A DNA stretch of 57,057 bases, taken from Vibrio mimicus CAIM 602. Its GTDB lineage: Bacteria > Pseudomonadota > Gammaproteobacteria > Enterobacterales > Vibrionaceae. The notes beneath the pieces were generated by a model. That model had not been told where the DNA came from, made no database searches, and worked only from the letters and a program-made list of their open reading frames with translations. Position 1 is the first letter of the stretch, and the number at the start of each line of letters is the position of its first letter. This document shows positions 51,182 to 57,057 of the stretch, piece after piece. The stretch lies in NCBI RefSeq assembly GCF_000338875.1, contig NZ_AOMO01000014.1, forward strand, positions 1 through 57,057, given 5' to 3'. Made by a program: the position numbers and the translations under genes.

Positions 51182-51652
51182 GTGAAGATTCAACTGATCG
51201 CTGTCGGTACCAAAATGCCTAAATGGGTTGAAGAGGGCTTTCAAGAGTACCGTCGCCGTTTCCCGCATGATATGCCACTGGAGTTGGTAGAAATTACTGC
51301 AGGCAAGCGCGGTAAAAATGCCGATATTGCACGCATCCTGCAAAAAGAGGGCGAAGCAATGCTGGCCGCCGTACCGAAAGGCAACCGAATCGTCACTCTC
51401 GATATTCCGGGCAAACGTTGGGATACCGAAGAGCTCGCTGTACAACTGGAGAGCTGGAAACTCGACGGACGTGATGTTTCCATTCTGATTGGTGGTCCAG
51501 AAGGCCTTGCTCCTGCCTGTAAAGCCGCGGCGGACCAAAGCTGGTCTCTTTCACCGCTGACCTTGCCTCACCCTTTGGTGAGAGTGGTTATGGCTGAAAG
51601 CTTATACCGAGCTTGGAGTATTACCACCAACCACCCTTATCATCGAGAATAG
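51182..51652 (+). CDS. rlmH: RlmH, 23S rRNA pseudouridine-1915 N3-methyltransferase
   Basis: SPOUT methyltransferase that modifies 23S rRNA in assembled ribosomes. The SAM-binding knot is in [13 protein letters not shown] and [20 protein letters not shown]. The start is GTG at 51182 (family start [12 protein letters not shown]), giving 156 residues; E. coli has 155. An in-frame reading from 51089 is only the tail of rsfS in another frame. Confidence 0.96.
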   Translation: MKIQLIAVGTKMPKWVEEGFQEYRRRFPHDMPLELVEITAGKRGKNADIARILQKEGEAMLAAVPKGNRIVTLDIPGKRWDTEELAVQLESWKLDGRDVSILIGGPEGLAPACKAAADQSWSLSPLTLPHPLVRVVMAESLYRAWSITTNHPYHRE

Positions 51653-51658
51653 AGTGCC

Positions 51659-53563
51659 ATGTTACGCCAGCACACCCCTATCCGTGACCATCAAGCCGAA
51701 ACTCACCTGTTTCGTAATCGCGCTATTGTCTCTTTTTTAGCGATTTTGATCTGCATGGGGCTGCTGGTCACCAACTTATACAACATCCAGATCAATCAGT
51801 ATCAGGATTACAAAACTCGCTCCAACGACAACCGCATCAAAGTAGTACCCATCGCACCGAACCGTGGGCTAATTTTTGATCGCAATGGGATGCTCCTTGC
51901 TGAAAACCGTCCAGTCTTCAACTTAGAAGTGATCCCAGAAAAAGTGCCGAATATGGAAGATACCATTGCGCGCTTACAAAAAATTTTGGAGATCAGCCCA
52001 GAAAAAATTGCGGCATTTGAAAAAGAGCGTAAACAGACTCGCCGTTTTAATTCGGTTCCTCTGCTCACTCAGTTAACCGATGAGGATGTTGCGAAATTTT
52101 CGGTTAATCAACATAAGTTCCCCGGCGTATCCGTTGCTGCCAACCTCAAGCGTTATTACCCATACGGTGACGTTCTGACGCACGTAATCGGTTATGTATC
52201 ACGGATTAATGACAAAGATTTAGAACGTCTGGATCGCGAAGGAAAAAAAGCCAACTACCAAGCCACACGTGATATCGGCAAGTTAGGCATTGAGCGCTAC
52301 TACGAAGATCTTTTGCACGGAACGGCTGGGTATCAAGAAGTTGAAGTGAACAGCCGCGGACGAGTAATCCGCACACTCAAATACGTTCCACCGATTCCGG
52401 GTAAAGATATCGTTCTTAACCTAGATATCGATCTCCAGCTTTATGCCTATAAACTATTGGAAGGTCGTCGCGGCTCGGTGGTCGCCCTAGACCCGAAAGA
52501 TAATGGCGTACTCGCGATGGTGTCTAGTCCAAGCTACGACCCTAATGCGTTTGTGCATGGCATTTCTGGCAAAGCTTATAGCGATTTGCTCAATGATAAG
52601 CGTCGCCCTTTGGTGAATCGAACCACGCTCGGCATTTATCCACCAGGCTCCACCGTCAAGCCCTTTATTGCGGTTTCAGCGTTACAAGATGGCGTCATTA
52701 CTCCAAATACCACACGTAATGACCCGGGTTATTGGCGCATCCCAAACACAGATACTCGTCCATTCCGCGACTGGCTACGTTGGGGACATGGTCGTGTGGA
52801 TATCATTAAATCTCTTGAAGAATCGGTGGATACCTTCTTCTACCAAATCGCTTATGACATGGGGATTGATAAACTCTCCAGCTGGATGATGCGCTTTGGC
52901 TTTGGTGATCTGACGGGTATTGATATTTACGAAGAGAGCAAAGCCAATATGCCGACTCGCGAATGGAAAATGGCTCGCCATAAAGTGCCTTGGTATCAAG
53001 GTGACACCATTCCAGTGGGGATCGGTCAAGGTTATTGGACAGCGACACCGATGCAAATAGCCAAAGCCACCTCAGTGTTGGTCAATCACGGTAAAGTGAT
53101 TGCCCCCCATTTGCTGCGTGCCACCATTGATAATGGTGAACAATTTTCAACCCAGAAAGAGACGGAGTACACCACTTATCCTCCGATAGAGGGCGTACCT
53201 AAGAAATATTGGGATATGGCAATTCAAGGTATGTATCTGGTGAACCATGGCTCAAGAGGTACAGCAAGACGCGCCTTCCAAAACATGACGTATGACACTG
53301 CGGGTAAATCAGGAACTGCGCAAGTATTTGGTTTAGCCGAAGGCCAGAAATACAATGCGAGTGAATTGGCGGAGCACTTACACGACCATGCCCTGTTTAC
53401 TGGCTTTGCGCCCGTCAAAGATCCCAAAGTGATCGTCACGTTCGTACTGGAAAACGGCGGCGGCGGTTCCAGTAATGGTGGACCAGTCGTACGGCAAATT
53501 TTCGACCACGTGATTTTGGGTAAAAAAGAAGAAGAGAAAATAGAAGAGGTAGTGCAACCATGA
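51659..53563 (+). CDS. mrdA: Penicillin-binding protein 2 (transpeptidase)
   Basis: Cross-links peptidoglycan during side-wall growth with RodA. One N-terminal membrane segment (about 24-44) precedes the dimerisation domain and the transpeptidase domain. The active Ser331 is in PPGSTVKPF, and KSGTAQ is the KTG-type box. The 634 residues match E. coli PBP2 (633). It overlaps rodA by 4 bases. Confidence 0.97.
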   Translation: MLRQHTPIRDHQAETHLFRNRAIVSFLAILICMGLLVTNLYNIQINQYQDYKTRSNDNRIKVVPIAPNRGLIFDRNGMLLAENRPVFNLEVIPEKVPNMEDTIARLQKILEISPEKIAAFEKERKQTRRFNSVPLLTQLTDEDVAKFSVNQHKFPGVSVAANLKRYYPYGDVLTHVIGYVSRINDKDLERLDREGKKANYQATRDIGKLGIERYYEDLLHGTAGYQEVEVNSRGRVIRTLKYVPPIPGKDIVLNLDIDLQLYAYKLLEGRRGSVVALDPKDNGVLAMVSSPSYDPNAFVHGISGKAYSDLLNDKRRPLVNRTTLGIYPPGSTVKPFIAVSALQDGVITPNTTRNDPGYWRIPNTDTRPFRDWLRWGHGRVDIIKSLEESVDTFFYQIAYDMGIDKLSSWMMRFGFGDLTGIDIYEESKANMPTREWKMARHKVPWYQGDTIPVGIGQGYWTATPMQIAKATSVLVNHGKVIAPHLLRATIDNGEQFSTQKETEYTTYPPIEGVPKKYWDMAIQGMYLVNHGSRGTARRAFQNMTYDTAGKSGTAQVFGLAEGQKYNASELAEHLHDHALFTGFAPVKDPKVIVTFVLENGGGGSSNGGPVVRQIFDHVILGKKEEEKIEEVVQP

Positions 53564-54681
53564 AGATGGATCCTGCAACCGGGCAAAACCGGGCGCTGTT
53601 TGAGCGTTTTCATATCGACCTCCCTCTACTGTTAGGCGTGCTTGCACTGATGGGATTTGGCCTAGTGGTCATGTATAGCGCAAGTGGTCAAAGCCTCGCC
53701 ATGATGGATCGTCAAGCCATGCGTATGGCGATGGCTTTAGCCATCATGGTAATTTTGGCGCAAATTCCACCGCGCACCTACGAAAGTGCCGCGCCTGTAT
53801 TGTTCTTCTGCGGTGTGATTTTGTTAGTGTGTGTATTGTTGTTTGGTGAGATATCTAAAGGCGCACAACGCTGGCTGGATCTTGGTTTTGTCCGCTTTCA
53901 GCCTTCAGAGTTACTGAAACTCGCCGTACCTCTAATGGTGGCGCGCTACATAGGTAAACATGCCCTACCTCCTTCATTCAAAACCTTAGCGGCTTCGCTC
54001 ATCATGGTGTTTGTCCCGACGATTTTGATCGCGAAACAGCCAGACCTCGGCACTTCAATTTTGATTGCAGCATCGGGAATTTTTGTAATTTTCTTGGCTG
54101 GTATCAGTTGGAAGCTCATCACTGCTGCTGCAGTCGCTGTGGGCGCGTTTGTGCCTGTATTGTGGTTTTTCCTGATGCATGAATATCAGAAAACGCGAGT
54201 GCGCACTCTTTTCGACCCAGAATCCGATCCACTAGGTGCGGGTTACCACATTATTCAAAGTAAAATTGCGATTGGCTCTGGTGGTTTATCAGGTAAAGGC
54301 TGGCTGCACGGTACTCAATCCCAATTAGAATTCCTCCCCGAGCGACATACTGACTTTATCTTTGCAGTGATTGCCGAAGAATGGGGTATGATCGGAATTC
54401 TGGTTCTTCTGAGCCTGTATTTATTTATTATTGGCCGCGGACTTTACCTCGCTGCTCACGCGCAAACCTCATTTGGTCGCATGATGGCAGGCAGTATCGT
54501 ACTGAGTTTCTTTGTTTATGTATTTGTAAACATCGGTATGGTGAGCGGTATTTTACCCGTGGTAGGTGTTCCACTACCTCTGATTAGCTATGGCGGTACC
54601 TCAATGGTGACACTGATGGCCGGTTTCGGTATTTTGATGTCCATCCATACGCACCGCAAAGCGTTTTCGAAGACGATTTAA
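53560..54681 (+). CDS. rodA: RodA, SEDS peptidoglycan glycosyltransferase
   Basis: Polymerises glycan strands for rod shape together with PBP2. A polytopic membrane protein with the SEDS pattern: [11 protein letters not shown] near residue 32, [39 protein letters not shown] and the C-terminal [11 protein letters not shown]. It is 373 residues (E. coli 370). The start overlaps the end of mrdA (ATGA), and the stop shares one base with the rlpA start. Confidence 0.97.
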   Translation: MKMDPATGQNRALFERFHIDLPLLLGVLALMGFGLVVMYSASGQSLAMMDRQAMRMAMALAIMVILAQIPPRTYESAAPVLFFCGVILLVCVLLFGEISKGAQRWLDLGFVRFQPSELLKLAVPLMVARYIGKHALPPSFKTLAASLIMVFVPTILIAKQPDLGTSILIAASGIFVIFLAGISWKLITAAAVAVGAFVPVLWFFLMHEYQKTRVRTLFDPESDPLGAGYHIIQSKIAIGSGGLSGKGWLHGTQSQLEFLPERHTDFIFAVIAEEWGMIGILVLLSLYLFIIGRGLYLAAHAQTSFGRMMAGSIVLSFFVYVFVNIGMVSGILPVVGVPLPLISYGGTSMVTLMAGFGILMSIHTHRKAFSKTI

Positions 54682-55472
54682 TGAACCGAATTTATCTATA
54701 CACACTGCTGAGTGCAGTCTTGATCCTCGCTGGCTGTAGCTCTTCTGGTGGTCGCTATGATATGTCAGATGATCAAGCACCGGACACACCGCTGTCTGTC
54801 GAACATATTGAAGACGCCCATCCACAGTATGAGCCATACAGCTTTGGGGGTAATAAAGATTACAATCTGCGTGGCCAAAGTTATCGCATCATTAAAAATC
54901 CAAAAGGGTTCACCGAAGCCGGAAAAGCCTCTTGGTATGGTAAAAAATTCCATGGTCATCTCACCTCAAACGGTGAGATTTATGACATGTACTCCATGAC
55001 CGCAGCGCATAAAACGCTCCCTATTCCGAGTTATGTCAAAGTTACCAATACGGATAATGGTAAGTCGACCATAGTTCGAGTGAACGATCGTGGACCATTC
55101 CATGACGGGCGAATCATTGACCTGAGTTACGCCGCCGCTTACAAGATTGGTGTCGTTCAAGCAGGTACGGCAAACGTGCGTATCGAAGTCATCACAGTCG
55201 ATAAGCCGGCTAAACCTCGCCCCAAAAGTAATGCGCTTGAATACGTGATTCAGGTGGTTTCGTCACAACATATTGAACGCGTGCGAACTTTGGCGCAGAA
55301 CTTAGGTCAGAGTTTATCGGCGCCTAGCTTCGTAGAAAGTACAAATAGTACTCATCGCCTGTTCCTAGGCCCATTTACTGACGACGACCTGACGCAGACT
55401 TTACTTGAACAAGTAAAATCCGCGGGCTACGACAGCGCATTTATTAAAGCGATTAATAAACGCTCTCAATGA
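54681..55472 (+). CDS. rlpA: RlpA, septal-ring lytic transglycosylase lipoprotein
   Basis: Outer-membrane lipoprotein that cleaves denuded glycan. The lipobox is LAGC (Cys19). A double-psi beta-barrel is at about residues 75-165 (GKASWYGKKFHG, SMTAAHKTLPIPS, VRVNDRGPFHDGR with its catalytic Asp and nearby His). A C-terminal SPOR domain is at about 190-260 (EYVIQVVSSQHIERVRTLA). It is shorter than E. coli RlpA (362) because the linker is short. Translationally coupled to rodA (one-base overlap). Confidence 0.95.
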   Translation: MNRIYLYTLLSAVLILAGCSSSGGRYDMSDDQAPDTPLSVEHIEDAHPQYEPYSFGGNKDYNLRGQSYRIIKNPKGFTEAGKASWYGKKFHGHLTSNGEIYDMYSMTAAHKTLPIPSYVKVTNTDNGKSTIVRVNDRGPFHDGRIIDLSYAAAYKIGVVQAGTANVRIEVITVDKPAKPRPKSNALEYVIQVVSSQHIERVRTLAQNLGQSLSAPSFVESTNSTHRLFLGPFTDDDLTQTLLEQVKSAGYDSAFIKAINKRSQ

Positions 55473-55564
55473 CTACTCAAACCTGACCTGAGTATATCTG
55501 GTCTGGTTTGAGACGTTTATTTTTGTTAAGATTACGGACACTTAAGTAGAACTAAGCATTCACC

Positions 55565-56740
55565 ATGAAAAAATCAATCCTAAAATCCGTGTTAGCGTCT
55601 TCTGTTACGCTCTCCATCACATTAAGCAGCACTGCCTTTGCCTCTCCTATTGTGGTACCTGATGCACCACAAATCGCCGCCAAGGGCTATGTACTGATGG
55701 ATTATCATTCAGGAAAAGTACTCGCAGAAAAAGAGATGAATACGAAACTCTCTCCTGCCAGTTTGACCAAAATGATGACCAGCTATGTGATTGGACAAGA
55801 AGTTAAGCGTGGCAACATCTCTCTCAATGATGATGTAGTAATCAGCAAAAATGCTTGGGCGAAAAACTTCCCTGATTCATCAAAGATGTTTATCGAAGTC
55901 GGAACCACAGTCAAAGTGAGCGACCTTAACCGCGGCATCATCATTCAATCAGGAAATGATGCGTGTGTTGCGATGGCCGAGCATGTCGCCGGTTCAGAAG
56001 ATGCGTTTGTTGATTTGATGAATGCTTGGGCGAGCTCTCTGGGCATGAAAGACTCACACTTCACCAACTCACATGGTTTAGATGATCCAAATCTTTACTC
56101 GACGCCTTATGATCTTGCTCTTCTTGGTCAAGCGCTGATCCGCGATGTGCCTGAAGAGTATGCGATCTATTCTGAGCAAAAATTCACTTACAACGGCATT
56201 ACCCAGTACAACCGTAACGGCCTACTGTGGGATAAAAGCATGAATGTGGATGGTATTAAAACCGGACACACCAGCGGCGCAGGCTATAACCTCGTTAGCT
56301 CTGCGACTGAAGGCAACATGCGCTTAGTCGCAGTGGTAATGGGTACAGATAACGAAAACGCTCGTAAAGCAGAAAGCAAAAAACTGCTGAGTTACGGTTT
56401 CCGCTTCTTTGAAACTGTTGCTCCACATAAAGCTGGCGAAACTTTCGTAAATGAAACCATTTGGATGGGCGACAAAGACACCATCGCACTTGGTGTTGAT
56501 AAAGACACTTACGTGACATTACCGCGTGGCCAAGCGAAAGATCTCACTGCAAGCTTTGTACTAGAGAAAGAGCTGAAAGCACCGCTGAAAAAAGGCGATG
56601 TGGTCGGTACTCTCTACTATCAATTAGCGGGCAACGATATTGCTCAATACCCATTGATGGCGCTAGAAGATGTTGAAGAAGGTAGCCTATTCAGCCGTCT
56701 GTGGGACTATTTAGTACTTCTATTCAAAGGTTGGTTCTAA
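55565..56740 (+). CDS. dacA: D-alanyl-D-alanine carboxypeptidase (PBP5 type)
   Basis: Trims the pentapeptide of peptidoglycan. The signal peptide ends at AFA (residue 26). The active Ser66 is in SLTKMM, with SGN in IQSGNDACVAMAEH and KTG in IKTGHTSGAGYN. A beta-sheet domain and a C-terminal amphipathic helix (LWDYLVLLFKGWF) that binds the membrane follow. It is 391 residues (E. coli 403 with signal). After the stop only 75 bases remain before an inserted IS element. Confidence 0.97.
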   Translation: MKKSILKSVLASSVTLSITLSSTAFASPIVVPDAPQIAAKGYVLMDYHSGKVLAEKEMNTKLSPASLTKMMTSYVIGQEVKRGNISLNDDVVISKNAWAKNFPDSSKMFIEVGTTVKVSDLNRGIIIQSGNDACVAMAEHVAGSEDAFVDLMNAWASSLGMKDSHFTNSHGLDDPNLYSTPYDLALLGQALIRDVPEEYAIYSEQKFTYNGITQYNRNGLLWDKSMNVDGIKTGHTSGAGYNLVSSATEGNMRLVAVVMGTDNENARKAESKKLLSYGFRFFETVAPHKAGETFVNETIWMGDKDTIALGVDKDTYVTLPRGQAKDLTASFVLEKELKAPLKKGDVVGTLYYQLAGNDIAQYPLMALEDVEEGSLFSRLWDYLVLLFKGWF

Positions 56741-56830
56741 CTCACCGCTTGATATTAACCTAACTATTTGAAGTGATAGCTTCCAATAGGAAAAGGATGA
56801 AAAGCCGCTTTGTGCCTGTCTCTTATACAC

Positions 56831-56861
56831 AAATCCCCCGTCAAGTACGGGGGATTTTTTT
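56831..56861 (+). terminator. Terminator just inside the IS end
   Basis: Perfect 11-bp stem AAATCCCCCGT / ACGGGGGATTT with a CAAGT loop, ending in a run of seven T's. It would stop transcripts coming from dacA before they reach the transposase gene. Confidence 0.9.
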
Positions 56862-56870
56862 GAACTCTGT

Positions 56871-56899
56871 TTGATGTTGTCGATCTGATCTTCATTACA
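56871..56899 (+). promoter_or_regulatory. Possible transposase promoter with two GATC sites
   Basis: TTGATG (56871-56876) and ATTACA (56894-56899) are spaced by 17 bases. Two Dam sites GATC (56882-56885 and 56887-56890) lie in the spacer. In IS50 and IS10 Dam methylation of such sites holds transposase expression down; this is inference by analogy. Confidence 0.4.
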
Positions 56900-56915
56900 A
56901 CATCAGGCAAGCACT

Positions 56916-57057
56916 ATGAACTTTATATCAAACTCTGCACAATGGGCTAAACATGTCTTTCAACATGCCAACTTAGGTGATAGCCGACGCGTTAACCGCT
57001 TGATTAAACTCTCGGCAACTCTGGCAGCTCATTCGGGGGAAATCTGTGCCACAAGCC
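56916..57057 (+). CDS. Tn5-like transposase, N-terminus only
   Basis: The first 47 residues of an IS4-family DDE transposase, cut by the right edge. AQWAKHVFQHANLGDSRR matches the Tn5 transposase N-terminal DNA-binding domain (DWAKSVFSSAALGDPRR, from memory), and the next residues (NRLIKLSATLAAHSGE) also follow it. In Tn5 this domain contacts the element end. The start ATG fits the Tn5 alignment; the ribosome site (CAGGCA) is modest. Whether the full gene is intact cannot be seen. Confidence 0.88.
   Translation, partial: MNFISNSAQWAKHVFQHANLGDSRRVNRLIKLSATLAAHSGEICATS

Larger units (their letters stand above)
56816..57057 (+). mobile_element. IS4-family (IS50/Tn5 group) insertion sequence, left part
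   Basis: The end CTGTCTCTTATACACAAAT is nearly the Tn5/IS50 terminal sequence. A transposase start resembling Tn5 transposase follows 100 bases inside. The element runs off the right edge, so its length, other end and target duplication cannot be checked. The nine bases just before it, GCTTTGTGC (56807-56815), would be the expected 9-base duplicated target. Immediately inside the end is a terminator (56831-56861). Confidence 0.9.

Overview
The window looks like a stretch of the large chromosome of a Vibrio from the cholerae/mimicus group. It carries toxR-toxS next to htpG, a HubP/FimV polar landmark gene, the Vibrio nag locus (nagE divergent from nagA-nagC), a chitoporin-like porin and the pts operon. 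Every protein I recognise is closest, from memory, to V. cholerae proteins. The ToxR linker and several intergenic regions differ from the V. cholerae sequence I remember, so a close relative such as V. mimicus or a divergent V. cholerae lineage is likely. Base composition and codon use look uniform. No rRNA, tRNA, CRISPR array or prophage was seen.

Layout, left to right. 1-6840 (minus strand): hubP (cut by the left edge), glnS and nagE. 6841-7322: divergent regulatory region with CRP-like and NagC-like sites. 7323-9676: nagA-nagC. 9771-17615: a KefB-type antiporter, asnB, rfaH, a POT peptide transporter, hemH and adk. 18025-21567: htpG divergent from toxR-toxS. 21662-27560: a SelW-like protein, a YfcE-type phosphoesterase, a YfcH-type epimerase, an SDR enzyme, a possible 21-residue membrane peptide, ybbN/cnoX (frameshifted), qmcA and nfeD. 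27636-33572 (minus strand): cueR, a lipoprotein gene, the porin, ligA and zipA (frameshifted). 33801-38675: cysZ, cysK, ptsH, ptsI, crr. Then ubiF (minus), and miaB-phoL-ybeY-corC-lnt. After ybeL (minus) come leuS-lptE-holA-rsfS-rlmH-mrdA-rodA-rlpA-dacA. From 56816 to the right edge lies the start of an IS50/Tn5-type insertion sequence.

How the genes work together. The chitin and amino-sugar theme is spread over the window: the porin admits chito-oligosaccharides, NagE imports GlcNAc, and NagA deacetylates GlcNAc-6-P under NagC control. NagE has no EIIA domain and must borrow one, most likely the Crr protein encoded 31 kb away beside ptsH and ptsI. The right third is the conserved envelope/RNA-maintenance cluster (Lnt, LptE, PBP2-RodA, RlpA, PBP5 with MiaB, YbeY, RlmH, RsfS).

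What stands out. Two normally intact genes (zipA, essential in E. coli, and ybbN) each carry a one-base indel, and the region in front of toxR has one too. Several operon spacers hold long perfect inverted repeats without a T-run, most strikingly three in a row between leuS and lptE. A short ORF with a good Shine-Dalgarno lies inside a hairpin between ptsI and crr. The porin-linked lipoprotein ends in two copies of a DUF2057-like motif. The IS element has a terminator immediately inside its end. I found no clear new multi-gene system; most of the window is ordinary core chromosome.
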